Shown here in pieces: positions 24,632-35,643 of a DNA stretch of 64,000 nucleotides. Each line of letters starts with the position of its first letter. The stretch's first letter is position 1. The position numbers and the translations under genes were made by a program. The notes under the pieces are model-generated. The model saw only the letters and a list, made by a program, of their open reading frames with translations. It was not told the DNA's origin and did not search any database. The stretch lies in NCBI GenBank assembly GCA_002369075.1, contig DFEG01000009.1:1-64000 (forward strand), written 5' to 3'. This stretch comes from Bacteroidales bacterium UBA3808. GTDB lineage: Bacteria > Bacteroidota > Bacteroidia > Bacteroidales > Paludibacteraceae.

Positions 24632-25795
24632 TTACCTGAATTTGTGGTTAAATCCGATGGAGATCAGTTCGCGGAACTGTATCCGCGGTTTGGTTTCTCC
24701 GTCCTTAATGACCGAAGTATCGTACCGCGGGTGTAGCATCACACGGGCGGAAATCCAGCGGTTGATAATGAAGTCGCAGTTCACCTCCAAGTCCAACTCC
24801 ACGTGACGGTAGTTGGTGTACATATAAAACCTGGTCTCCAACTGCACTTCACGCACGGGTTTCCATAGATACTCCACGCGCACGGACGAACCGATATTAT
24901 GCTGTGTCTGCTCTCCTGCTTCAAGTCCATAATCCGTGCTCTTCACCCTTGCCGTATCTGCAATATGAATCACCTTATACGAGAAGGGCGAAACGGACAG
25001 AGAAAGCCCTTTCACAGGCTTATAGTCCACGCCCGCCGCAAAGTTGAACCGGAAAGGCGAGAACGGCGCCGATTTGAGTTCCCTGGAGTTGGATTTATAG
25101 GTAGGGAAAAGACGCGTCTCAATCTCTGCGGAGACGGATGTAAAGAGCGTCGGGATGATCCGCAGGTTGGCTTTGGAGTAAATACGGAAGAGGTCATCCG
25201 TCGTGTTCATCTTATGCAGACTGTCGGCGGAGACGGTGGAACCGCCTATTCGCCATTCGCCGAAGTTCTCCCATGTGAACCGGTCAGTGATATAACTGGC
25301 CTGCCCTTTGGCGATACCCAATGCCGCGAAGGAGGACGAGCCGCCCTGGTACCAGTTGTCGGTCACGTAGTTCTGGGTGATTTGCGCCATGAGTGTCGCC
25401 TCGCGCCGCCAAGGTGACTTCATCGCCCTGATGGCTTCCAACACATCGTTGCGATCCTCCACCTCGTCTTTCACCCATGATTTCTCGATGGAGATATCCG
25501 GCACTTTCTCAATTGATTGTACCGTCAGTTCGGCGTTAGCCAGCCTGAGCGAATCAATCTCTGCTTTCTCGCGTTGGAGCGAGTCGAGCCGCATTAAGTC
25601 CGCGAGGGTCAGCGTATCGGTGGTGTCGTTGGCATGGATTGCCAGACTCTGCCGGGACACGAGGTCGAGCAACACCTCGTCCATCTCGACCGTCCGTTGC
25701 TGGTCGGCGAGTTTGAAGGTGTCGATATATAATTGTTGCGCCGTCAAATTCATGGCGGCGCATACAAATAACAGTATAGTCAATAACTTCCTCAC
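24632..25795 (-). CDS. DUF3078 family envelope protein
   Basis: Bacteroidetes-specific DUF3078 protein. Signal peptide RKLLTILLFVCAAMNLTAQ, an Asp/Leu/Arg-rich helical part (TADLMRL-like, LDSLQREKAEIDSLRL) and a C-terminal half with NYVTDNWYQGGSSSFAALG and beta strands ending GFNHKFR. The function is unknown; it is predicted to sit in the outer membrane. I choose the GTG at 25795 because it begins the signal peptide. A longer frame reaches 25924, but its extra residues are encoded by repeats and by the 3' end of secA in another frame. It follows secA by 62 nt. Confidence 0.82.
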   Translation of the reverse strand: MRKLLTILLFVCAAMNLTAQQLYIDTFKLADQQRTVEMDEVLLDLVSRQSLAIHANDTTDTLTLADLMRLDSLQREKAEIDSLRLANAELTVQSIEKVPDISIEKSWVKDEVEDRNDVLEAIRAMKSPWRREATLMAQITQNYVTDNWYQGGSSSFAALGIAKGQASYITDRFTWENFGEWRIGGSTVSADSLHKMNTTDDLFRIYSKANLRIIPTLFTSVSAEIETRLFPTYKSNSRELKSAPFSPFRFNFAAGVDYKPVKGLSLSVSPFSYKVIHIADTARVKSTDYGLEAGEQTQHNIGSSVRVEYLWKPVREVQLETRFYMYTNYRHVELDLEVNCDFIINRWISARVMLHPRYDTSVIKDGETKPRIQFRELISIGFNHKFR

Positions 25796-25800
25796 TATAA

Positions 25801-25851
25801 GCCTTTTGTCTTTGAGCAAAGCGGTCTTTTGTCTTTGAGCGGCGAAGCCGC
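25801..25851. repeat. Tandem repeat between secA and DUF3078 gene
   Basis: Two copies of TTTTGTCTTTGAGC separated by AAAGCGG, in the secA/DUF3078 gap. The same word, in the opposite orientation, occurs in frame in the U32 peptidase gene (36983-37023). Confidence 0.75.
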
Positions 25852-25857
25852 GGTCTA

Positions 25858-29232
<3,375 letters not shown>

Positions 29233-29245
29233 ATCTCGTTATTCT

Positions 29246-29280
29246 ATTTTTCATCTTTCATTTTTCATCTTTCATTTTTA
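29246..29280. repeat. TTTCATT/TTTCATC heptamer array in secA leader
   Basis: Four to five heptamers of the form TTTTCATC/TTTCATT between the secA promoter and its ATG, that is, in the untranslated leader. Confidence 0.8.
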
Positions 29281-29318
29281 TTCCTCGCGCGTCATGCAGA
29301 ATGCGCACAAAATTCGTG

Positions 29319-29349
29319 CAAAGATACAACTTTTTTCTGACATATGCAA
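29319..29349 (-). promoter_or_regulatory. Promoter of secA
   Basis: Minus-strand TTG (29349-29347), N20 beginning CATATGTCAG, TATCTTTG (29326-29319). It gives an 80-nt leader holding the heptamer array. Confidence 0.85.
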
Positions 29350-29598
29350 ATATTTGTGAACTTTTCCTGTTTTCTCTGCCATTTTGGCAGATTTATTTGC
29401 ATAATTCATTGTTTTTTGCGTGCATTTACAGACAACAAGTAGCGCATTTCCGAACGGCTAATTCAGGCAAAAAGTGTATATATACTATGTATATATACAG
29501 TAAAAGCACTCAATGTGCAGTTTTAGGGATTCATCCTATGGTGATCCTATGGTGATTGTATGGTGATCTTATGGTTTGGTCTCGGTATTGACCCTATA
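29350..29598. other. Gene-free gap with palindrome and 11-nt array
   Basis: No gene recognised. It contains GTATATATAC-TAT-GTATATATAC (29476-29498), a perfect AT-rich palindrome. At 29537-29580 four 11-nt units of the type TATGGTGATCC follow. No promoter box was found. Confidence 0.7.
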
Positions 29599-29958
29599 TC
29601 ACCTCTGTTTCACATAGATATAGCGTTCTTCGCAGGGGTCGAAAAGCATGAGGCGTATCAGGGTGTCGGAGATGAGCGTGCACTGACCGGGTTCATAGTC
29701 GTTAAGCGTGTCTGCATAAAGAATCCTGCCGCCGGAATCCACGATAGCGAGGTTATGCAGAAGAACCAGCCCACCCTGACGGAGCGTGTCGGCACAGAGG
29801 TAATAAGGCGTATTAGCAATAGGTTCGGAGCCCTGCCAGGCTGCGAAAGGAGAGTCCTGCGCAGGATAAGAGACAGGCCTGGAGCAGGAGGAATGGAACA
29901 ATGCAAAATGAAAGATGAAAAATAGTAGTATATAAATAATAGTCCTGTTCATAGCCAT
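29599..29958 (-). CDS. Small lipoprotein, unknown
   Basis: 119 residues. Signal peptide and lipobox: RTIIYILLFFIFHFALFHSSC, with the acylated Cys near residue 25. The remainder is short and acidic, with ADTLRQGGLVLLHNLAIVD and ISDTLIRLMLF. No family recognised. The hydrophobic core of the signal peptide is encoded by the same TTTCATC/TTTCATT heptamer family that is intergenic elsewhere. The promoter -7 box is 20 nt upstream. Confidence 0.7.
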   Translation of the reverse strand: MAMNRTIIYILLFFIFHFALFHSSCSRPVSYPAQDSPFAAWQGSEPIANTPYYLCADTLRQGGLVLLHNLAIVDSGGRILYADTLNDYEPGQCTLISDTLIRLMLFDPCEERYIYVKQR

Positions 29959-29977
29959 GTTCTATAGATACCGAGTG

Positions 29978-30008
29978 CAAAGATACGATAAATAATTGAA
30001 AATTGAAA
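29978..30008 (-). promoter_or_regulatory. Promoter of small lipoprotein gene (weak -33 box)
   Basis: TATCTTTG on the minus strand (29985-29978). The -33 position falls in an AATTGAA heptamer array, so no TTG is found there. Confidence 0.6.
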
Positions 30009-30026
30009 ATTGAAAATTGAAAATTA
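29994..30026. repeat. AATTGAA heptamer array
   Basis: Four to five exact ATTGAAA units between the divergent lipoprotein and lipid kinase genes; the array replaces the -33 region of the former. Confidence 0.85.
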
Positions 30027-30065
30027 TAAAAAAAGCACACTTTTTTGTAAAAAACACGTGCGCGC

Positions 30066-30096
30066 TTGCGTATGTCATTTTTTTTTTGTACCTTTG
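30066..30096 (+). promoter_or_regulatory. Promoter of lipid kinase-dut region
   Basis: TTG 30066-30068, N20 with a T-run of ten, TACCTTTG 30089-30096. The start codon is 56 nt downstream. Confidence 0.85.
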
Positions 30097-30151
30097 TAGC
30101 CGATTTAGATTGCACGAATATGTGCATAGTCATAGAAGACCTATTAAAAGT

Positions 30152-31066
30152 ATGAAAAATATAGCTTTTATCATAAACCCCGTATCGGGAAGCAAAGAGA
30201 CACAGAACGCAAAGCGCAAGCTGCCCAAACTGATCATGCAGACGCTGGACGGCGAGCAGTGGATGCCTAATATCGCGTTCACGGAGTACGCCGGTCACGC
30301 GGTAGAGATGGCGCGACAGTACGCCCGGATGGGTTTTGACGCAGTGGTAGCCGTCGGCGGTGACGGGACGGTGAACGAGGTGGTTAGAGGAATAGTCGAA
30401 AGTCAAAAGTCGAAAGTCGAAAGCCGAACCGCCTTGGGTATCATCCCGATGGGCAGCGGAAACGGTTTTGCACGCCATTTGGGCATCTCCATCCGTCCGC
30501 AAAAAGCGATTGAGATGATCAACCACTCGGAGCCGATCTCGGTGGATTACGGTCTGGCGAACGGCAGGCTCTTCGTAAGCACCTGTGGCACGGGTTTTGA
30601 TGCACTGATAGCGGATCATTTTGCGGGCAGCAACAAACGCGGATTCAGCACGTATCTGCAGAACATCATCAAAGACGCGTTCTCCTACCAGCCGCAGACG
30701 TACCACATTGTGGGCGATGGTCTGGACGTGACGCACAAGGCGTTCCTTATCACATTCGCCAACGCCAACCAGTGGGGCTACGAGGCGCTCATTGCGCCGA
30801 AAGCAAGTATCCAGGACGGTAAGATGGATATCATGCTGATGTCGAGCCATGCGCTGTTAGGCAGCGCGAGTCTGGCACTCCGTCTGTTCGCCGGCAGCAT
30901 TGACGACAGCCATTTCATGGACACGCTGCGTGCGAAAGAAGTGACGCTCTTCCGCGAGGAGGCGGCTCCCTTCCACCTGGACGGCGATCCCGTGGAGATG
31001 GACAAAGACATACATATCCGAATTGTAGAGGACGGTCTGAGAGTGCTTGCAGAAAAAAGGTTCTAA
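30152..31066 (+). CDS. Diacylglycerol/lipid kinase family protein (YegS-like)
   Basis: ATP-dependent lipid kinase fold: NIAFIINPVSGSKE, VAVGGDGTVNEVVRG and IIPMGSGNGFARHLGI, as in YegS/DgkB. 304 residues from ATG 30152; frames extending upstream would precede the promoter. The substrate may be diacylglycerol or a sphingolipid base; Bacteroidales make sphingolipids, so this is open. Between VVRG and TALGIIPMGSGNG, the loop IVESQKSKVESR is encoded by a 7-nt array identical over 30 nt to one in the TrmH-type gene at 36009. Confidence 0.9.
   Translation: MKNIAFIINPVSGSKETQNAKRKLPKLIMQTLDGEQWMPNIAFTEYAGHAVEMARQYARMGFDAVVAVGGDGTVNEVVRGIVESQKSKVESRTALGIIPMGSGNGFARHLGISIRPQKAIEMINHSEPISVDYGLANGRLFVSTCGTGFDALIADHFAGSNKRGFSTYLQNIIKDAFSYQPQTYHIVGDGLDVTHKAFLITFANANQWGYEALIAPKASIQDGKMDIMLMSSHALLGSASLALRLFAGSIDDSHFMDTLRAKEVTLFREEAAPFHLDGDPVEMDKDIHIRIVEDGLRVLAEKRF
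30392..30421. repeat. In-frame GTCGAAA array, copy 1
   Basis: 30-nt stretch of 7-nt units (GTCGAAA/GTCAAAA). It is identical base for base to 36009-36038 and read in the same frame (IVESQKSKVE). Confidence 0.9.
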
Positions 31067-31095
31067 AGCCCCACCCGACCTCCCCATAAGGGGAG
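31066..31095. repeat. Palindromic GGGG/CCCC element, copy 1
   Basis: AAGCCCCACCCGACCTCCCC followed by ATAAGGGGAG. It overlaps the stop codon of the lipid kinase gene and is a reverse-complement relative of the element at 31609-31642. Confidence 0.75.
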
Positions 31096-31122
31096 GAGAC
31101 AGGAAACAAAAAAACAAAAATC

Positions 31123-31557
31123 ATGGTTTTAAAGATTATCAACAAGAGCGCAAATCCGCTGCCGAGATACGAGAGTGCGCAGGCGGCAGGAATGGATATC
31201 CGTTGTAATATTGCGGAGGCGGTCACCCTGCAGCCCATGGAGCGGAGACTCATCCCCACGGGGCTGTTTATCGAGTTACCCGCAGGCTACGAGGCGCAGA
31301 TCCGTCCGCGCAGCGGGCTGGCGCTCAAACGCGGGCTGACCGTACTGAACACGCCGGGCACGATCGATGCCGACTACCGCGGCGAGGTGGGAGTGATTCT
31401 GATCAATCTTTCGGGCGAGGCACAAACCATCGAACCCCGAGAGCGGATATGCCAGATGGTGATCGCCAAGCACGAGACACCGGAGATAGTGGAAGTGGAG
31501 GAGCTGAGCGACACCGAACGCGGCGCCGGAGGATTCGGACACAGCGGGAGGAAATAA
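31123..31557 (+). CDS. dut: dUTP diphosphatase
   Basis: Hydrolyses dUTP to dUMP, keeping uracil out of DNA. The five trimeric dUTPase motifs are visible: AAGMDIRC, RPRSGLALK, LNTPGTIDADYRGEV, REICQM-like RERICQMVIAKHE, and the C-terminal P-loop-like RGAGGFGHSG. 144 residues, typical. Confidence 0.97.
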   Translation: MVLKIINKSANPLPRYESAQAAGMDIRCNIAEAVTLQPMERRLIPTGLFIELPAGYEAQIRPRSGLALKRGLTVLNTPGTIDADYRGEVGVILINLSGEAQTIEPRERICQMVIAKHETPEIVEVEELSDTERGAGGFGHSGRK

Positions 31558-31562
31558 CCCAA

Positions 31563-32462
31563 ATGAAGATAAAAATAATCCACATATTATTGTTAACTGC
31601 GTTCCTTTCTCTCCCCCTGTATGGGGGAGTTGGAGGGGGCTTGTGTGCTCAGCCGCTGACGCCGGAGCAGGAGCAGCAGTTCTCGTACTACTGGTACGCT
31701 GCGCGGAACGCCATTGACAATGAGCGCTACGCGGAGGCATATGCCCTGCTTCAGTTCTGCCACGAGCTCAAACCCAACGACGCTCAAACCCTGTATTACT
31801 TAGGTATCATGTACCAGGGAATGGGCAAAAAAGAAGAGACCATAGCCGCGTATGAGCAGGCCTACCGCGCACAGGAGAAAGGAGCACGGAGCGAAGATCT
31901 GTTAGAGCGGTTGTTACAGGTCTATCTGGCTACCGGGCAATGGAAACCCGCACTGAAGATACAGGACGAGATCGATACACAGAGAGGTTATGACGCCTAT
32001 AGCGCGATCACCCGTTACCGCATCTACGCCTTAGCGGCACAGCCGAAAAAAGCCATCAAAGAGATTGACCGGTACCTCAAGACCGACCCGGACAACCTGC
32101 GGTTCCTGCTTTTCAGACTGGAGCTCATGGAGCAGACGGGTGCCAAGCCCAAAGAGCTGATCGGCATGTACAAGAAGATTCTGACGATGGACCCGTACAA
32201 CCTCATGGTACTCAATAACTACGCCTATTACCTCGCCACCCACGGCGGCGATCTGAACGAAGCGGAGAAATTGAGCGCTACCACCATCCGCGAAGACGCC
32301 GACAACCCCGTTTATCTCGACACCTACGGGTGGATTCTGCACCTGAAGGGCAAGAACGACCTGGCGCTGTTCTATCTCTACCGCGCGCTGAACAACTGTC
32401 GCGACGACCATACGAAAACAGAGATCGAAAAACACATTGAGAGAGTGAAAAATGAAAAATAA
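31563..32462 (+). CDS. TPR-repeat envelope protein
   Basis: Signal peptide MKIKIIHILLLTAFLSLP, then tetratricopeptide repeats: RYAEAYALLQFCHELKPNDAQTLYYLGIMYQGMG, EETIAAYEQAYR and NNYAYYLATHGGDLNEAEKL. Likely a periplasmic or outer-membrane-associated scaffold protein. Within the signal region LPLYGGVGGGLC is encoded by the palindromic G/C-rich element at 31609-31642. It begins five bases after the dut stop and ends overlapping the DUF4292 gene by 11 nt. ATG 31563 is chosen for the signal peptide; an upstream in-frame start would lie inside dut. Confidence 0.85.
   Translation: MKIKIIHILLLTAFLSLPLYGGVGGGLCAQPLTPEQEQQFSYYWYAARNAIDNERYAEAYALLQFCHELKPNDAQTLYYLGIMYQGMGKKEETIAAYEQAYRAQEKGARSEDLLERLLQVYLATGQWKPALKIQDEIDTQRGYDAYSAITRYRIYALAAQPKKAIKEIDRYLKTDPDNLRFLLFRLELMEQTGAKPKELIGMYKKILTMDPYNLMVLNNYAYYLATHGGDLNEAEKLSATTIREDADNPVYLDTYGWILHLKGKNDLALFYLYRALNNCRDDHTKTEIEKHIERVKNEK
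31609..31642. repeat. Palindromic GGGG/CCCC element, copy 2 (coding)
   Basis: CTCTCCCCCTGTATGGGGGA then GTTGGAGGGGGC, lying in the signal peptide of the TPR protein. It corresponds to copy 1 in opposite orientation. Confidence 0.75.
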
Positions 32463-33018
32463 ACTATATATACTGTTTATATGCGTAGTGCTGCTCAGCG
32501 GATGCGGGGCGAAGAAGACAGCCGTCAGCGGGGGCGGACCTGAGTCAGCAGCCAGCAGTCAGCAAGAGCCGGCTTGGCACACCTGTCTGATACAGGGCGC
32601 GCAGGCGAAAGTGAGCAACAACCACACGCAGTTGTCTGCCGCCATTACCATGCAGACGGTACGCGACTCGATGATCGTAGTGAGCGTCATGCCGCTATTC
32701 GGCATGGAGATGATGCGGCTGGAAGTGACTCCGACCGAGATCACCGGTATCAACAAGATGCAGGGGCAATACGCCAAGACCACGTTCGCGGAACTGAACC
32801 GCAAACTGACCCCCACCCTCAACTGGGACATCTTCCAGCAGGTGTGTACCGGCGAGTTACCCACCGGCTCCGACAAAGCAAGGCTCATGTACCAGTTCGG
32901 GGACGACACCATCGAGCTGGTGATCCACTACAGCCCGCGGCGGTTGGACGTACCCGTGCGCGTGGAGGCACTACGGACAGACAGATACACCAAGATAGAC
33001 GTAAGCAAATGGCTGTAG
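32452..33018 (+). CDS. DUF4292-like lipoprotein
   Basis: Lipobox MKNKLYILFICVVLLSGC, then a Ser/Gly-rich linker (GGGPESAASSQQE, coded by a GTCAGCA-type repeat). The domain that follows has alternating strands (SAAITMQTVRDSMIVVSVMPLFGMEMMRLEVTP) of the kind seen in DUF4292, with its LolA/LolB-like fold. Location between a TPR protein and an EnvC-like protein is the usual Bacteroidetes context. The exact function is unknown. Confidence 0.8.
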   Translation: MKNKLYILFICVVLLSGCGAKKTAVSGGGPESAASSQQEPAWHTCLIQGAQAKVSNNHTQLSAAITMQTVRDSMIVVSVMPLFGMEMMRLEVTPTEITGINKMQGQYAKTTFAELNRKLTPTLNWDIFQQVCTGELPTGSDKARLMYQFGDDTIELVIHYSPRRLDVPVRVEALRTDRYTKIDVSKWL

Positions 33019-33044
33019 GGAATTGATAAATACTGTATTGATGA

Positions 33045-34235
33045 ATGATGGAAGTGAGAAGTCTTAGATACATAGTATATTGTCTGGCCGTTGCGGTGTG
33101 CTGTAACACTGCGTCTGCGGAAACGGTGAAGGACCTGCAGAAGAAACAGCGGCAGTTGCAGGAGGAGATCGAGCAGACCAACAAAATGCTCAAGCAGACC
33201 AAACGTGACGAGAGTGCCACGATGAACAAACTGCAGCTGCTGAACCGGAATATAAAGAACCAGAAGATCCTCATCCGCACACTGGACAACGAGATCACGG
33301 CGCTCAACCGTGAGATGAACCAGCTCTCCAGTACCCGTGATTCATTGCAGGTCGTGCTGGAGGACCATAAGACCGAGTACGCCAAGATGGTCCGTCAGAG
33401 CCATTATGCGCAGTTGCAGCAGTCACCGCTGCTGTTCCTGCTGTCAAGTGACAGTTTCCAGCAGTTGGTACGCCGGGCGAGGTACTTGCAGGAGTTTGCG
33501 CGTTTCAGGCAGGAACAGGTGCGGCGGATTGAGAACACGCAGGCGGAGATAGACACGCAGAACGAACTGCTGCAAGCCAACAAGACCGACAAACAGAACG
33601 CCCTGAGCACCCGCAAGCGCGAGCAGGAGAACCTCAAACGCGACGAGCGGAAACAGCAGAACATGCTGACCCAGCTCAAGTCCAAAGAGAAGAACCTGAG
33701 CAAGCAAATCCAGCAGAAGCAGAAGAAAGTGAACGAACTGAATAAAAAGATCGACGACATCGTCCGCAAGCAGGCGGAGAAGTCGTCCAAGACCTCGCTG
33801 ACCAAGGAACAGCAGCTCATCGCCGGCGGATTCGAGGCGAACAAAGGACGGTTGCCGTGGCCTGTGGAGAAAGGCATGATCAGCGGGCATTACGGCAGGC
33901 AGCAACACCCCGTCTATAGCCAGGTGACCATCGACAACAAGGGTATTTACCTGCAGACCGTAGCCGGCGCCAAAGCCCGGAGCGTGTATAAAGGCGAGGT
34001 AACAAGCTGTTTCATGGTGGGTGGCACATACGCCGTTATTATCCAGCACGGTAACTACCGTACCGTCTATTCAAACCTCTCCAAACTCTCCGTCAAACAG
34101 GGTGACAAAGTCGAGACCAAACAGGCCATCGGAACCATCTTCACCGACCCCGATCAGGATCAGAAGACCGAACTCTATTTCCAGATATATCAAGACAGAA
34201 ACATTCTAAATCCCGAATTATGGATAGCACAATAA
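33045..34235 (+). CDS. EnvC-like murein hydrolase activator (degenerate M23 domain)
   Basis: Signal peptide (IVYCLAVAVCCNTASA), then a coiled coil of about 230 residues in two helices (LQKKQRQLQEEIEQTNKML, and KSKEKNLSKQIQQKQKKVNELNKKI in part). A C-terminal LytM/M23 domain of about 120 residues ends the protein. In the M23 domain the catalytic residues seem lost: NKGIYLQT stands where HRGxD-type residues are expected, and ELYFQIYQD where the HxH site is expected; only QHGNYRTVYSNL looks normal. This matches EnvC, which activates amidases rather than cutting peptidoglycan. Two adjacent ATGs (33045, 33048) are possible. Confidence 0.88.
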   Translation: MMEVRSLRYIVYCLAVAVCCNTASAETVKDLQKKQRQLQEEIEQTNKMLKQTKRDESATMNKLQLLNRNIKNQKILIRTLDNEITALNREMNQLSSTRDSLQVVLEDHKTEYAKMVRQSHYAQLQQSPLLFLLSSDSFQQLVRRARYLQEFARFRQEQVRRIENTQAEIDTQNELLQANKTDKQNALSTRKREQENLKRDERKQQNMLTQLKSKEKNLSKQIQQKQKKVNELNKKIDDIVRKQAEKSSKTSLTKEQQLIAGGFEANKGRLPWPVEKGMISGHYGRQQHPVYSQVTIDNKGIYLQTVAGAKARSVYKGEVTSCFMVGGTYAVIIQHGNYRTVYSNLSKLSVKQGDKVETKQAIGTIFTDPDQDQKTELYFQIYQDRNILNPELWIAQ

Positions 34236-34747
34236 AGACATTTACCATTTTAGCATGTACCATTTTGGCATTTGCCCTAAGCAGTTGCAAGAAGAACGAC
34301 TGGGTGGAATGGAAAGTGCAGAACGACATGTGGCTGGAGGCGAACAAAACGAAACCCGGTGTTCAGGTGTCCTCTACCGGCCTGCAATACAAGATCATCG
34401 CCGACCCGCTGAAAGACACCGGCGAGGCACGGCCTAACAGCACCAGTACCATCATCTGCGACTACACCCTACGGCTGATAAACGGCTACGTGGTAGAGCA
34501 GACCAACAACGCGACGCTCAACCTTGCCACCACTATTCCCGGTTTCCGCGAGGGCTGCCATAAGATCCATAACAGTGGCGATATAGAGATTTACGTGCCG
34601 GCTAAGTTGGGCTATGACTACAACGCCTTTGCCACCAACGACATGAGCAAGGCGGAGGGATCGGGAACCGAAGGCACCACCGGTTATATACCGCCTTTCT
34701 CCACCCTCATTTTTACCATTCATATCGGAGGCATCACCGGAGATTGA
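34220..34747 (+). CDS. FKBP-type peptidyl-prolyl isomerase lipoprotein
   Basis: Lipobox ACTILAFALSSC (Cys about residue 23), then an FKBP domain: TGLQYKIIADP, STIICDYTLRLINGYVVEQT, IPGFREGCHKIHNSGDIEIYVPAKLGY and PPFSTLIFTIHI. It assists folding of periplasmic or outer-membrane proteins. The signal peptide core TFTILACTILAFA comes from a 15-nt direct repeat (TACCATTTTAGCATG type). The start overlaps the EnvC-like gene by 16 nt. Confidence 0.88.
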   Translation: MDSTIKTFTILACTILAFALSSCKKNDWVEWKVQNDMWLEANKTKPGVQVSSTGLQYKIIADPLKDTGEARPNSTSTIICDYTLRLINGYVVEQTNNATLNLATTIPGFREGCHKIHNSGDIEIYVPAKLGYDYNAFATNDMSKAEGSGTEGTTGYIPPFSTLIFTIHIGGITGD

Positions 34748-34766
34748 TGGAATGATGGATTGATGA
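34742..34766. repeat. 8-nt array at FKBP / Rieske-like gene junction
   Basis: GATTGATG, GAATGATG, GATTGATG. The first unit holds the FKBP stop TGA and the third supplies the ATG (34763) of the next gene. Confidence 0.8.
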
Positions 34767-35254
34767 AAGTTATTCGTAACATAGTATTCTTTATACTGCC
34801 CCTTGTACTGAGCGCGTGCGAGGGGACGACCTTCATGTCCTCCGTGCCGGCGTATCCGGTACGCGTGGTGATTGACACGCGGGCGGTGTTCGTGGACTTC
34901 ACGCCGGAGAACTTCAATACCTACATTACCGTGAACAGAGAAGGCTATTTTGAGAACGGGAAATTCATGCTGCCTACCTCCGCAATGGACACCTACGGCT
35001 ACGGAGGCGTGGTGGTTTATGTGAGCCTCAACGGCTATGTGGCGTTCGATTTAGGGTGCCCTGTGTGCGCAGGTAAAGGCAAACGCAGCCCCTGTATGAT
35101 GGACGGCATGTACGCGCGGTGCCCCGAATGTGGCGAGGAGTACGAACTCGGCAGCGGCTACGCTCTCCCTAAGAACGGCATCAGCAAAGAAGCCCTGCGC
35201 AAACTGACTATTGTTAACTCCAACGGCAAACTGACCGTGACTCAAGGACGATGA
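34763..35254 (+). CDS. Rieske-like lipoprotein with four cysteines
   Basis: Lipobox FFILPLVLSAC, then about 140 residues ending TIVNSNGKLTVTQ. CPVCAGKGKRSPC and, 11 residues further, CPECGEEYELGSGYAL occupy the places of the CxH and CxxH loops of Rieske proteins, but all ligands are Cys. It may bind zinc or another cluster type, or no metal. Co-transcribed with FKBP and rimM; its stop overlaps the rimM start by ATGA. The start ATG 34763 is preferred over TTG 34760. Confidence 0.78.
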   Translation: MKVIRNIVFFILPLVLSACEGTTFMSSVPAYPVRVVIDTRAVFVDFTPENFNTYITVNREGYFENGKFMLPTSAMDTYGYGGVVVYVSLNGYVAFDLGCPVCAGKGKRSPCMMDGMYARCPECGEEYELGSGYALPKNGISKEALRKLTIVNSNGKLTVTQGR

Positions 35255-35643
35255 TTAGCGAGAAAGAACTGATATCCATCGGCGTCCTCAAACGGACTCA
35301 TTACAAGGACCTGCCGGAGTTTGTGTTCGTCCGCAGGGATGGTCTTTTCGTGCCGTTCAGGAGTGAGAATATATCCGAGCTGATGGGTGAAGAGGCATTC
35401 GTATTGCGGTCTGGCATGCAGAACGAAGAGGACGGGCTGATGACTTGGCAGGACCTCATGGGTTATACCGTGGAGGACGATGAAGCCGGAACCATCGGCA
35501 AGATAGCCGGGGTCGATGAGAGCACCATCAACACCCTCGCCACTCTGGAGGACGGACGACTCATGCCGCTCCACGAGGATTTTATCATAGAGATTGACGA
35601 AGAGGCGCAAGTCCTCCGCGTACATTTACCTTTTACTTTATGA
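35251..35643 (+). CDS. rimM: RimM-like ribosome maturation factor, shortened
   Basis: 130 residues against about 170 in typical RimM. The N-terminus MISEKELISIGVLKRTHY, the segment RRDGLFVPF and the C-terminal PRC-barrel part (LMGYTVEDDEAGTIGKI, PLHEDFIIEID, LRVHLPFTL) follow Bacteroidetes RimM in order. Between them, the conserved G-x-x-GE segment and much of the first beta-barrel are missing. Either a lineage-specific reduction or a degraded gene; the intact ends and the ATGA overlaps on both sides suggest it is still used. RimM helps 30S subunit assembly. Confidence 0.72.
   Translation: MISEKELISIGVLKRTHYKDLPEFVFVRRDGLFVPFRSENISELMGEEAFVLRSGMQNEEDGLMTWQDLMGYTVEDDEAGTIGKIAGVDESTINTLATLEDGRLMPLHEDFIIEIDEEAQVLRVHLPFTL

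Noticed and set aside
29560..29925. 121-codon plus-strand frame opposite the small lipoprotein
   Set aside because: The minus-strand frame has a signal peptide, a lipobox and a -7 box; this one has none.
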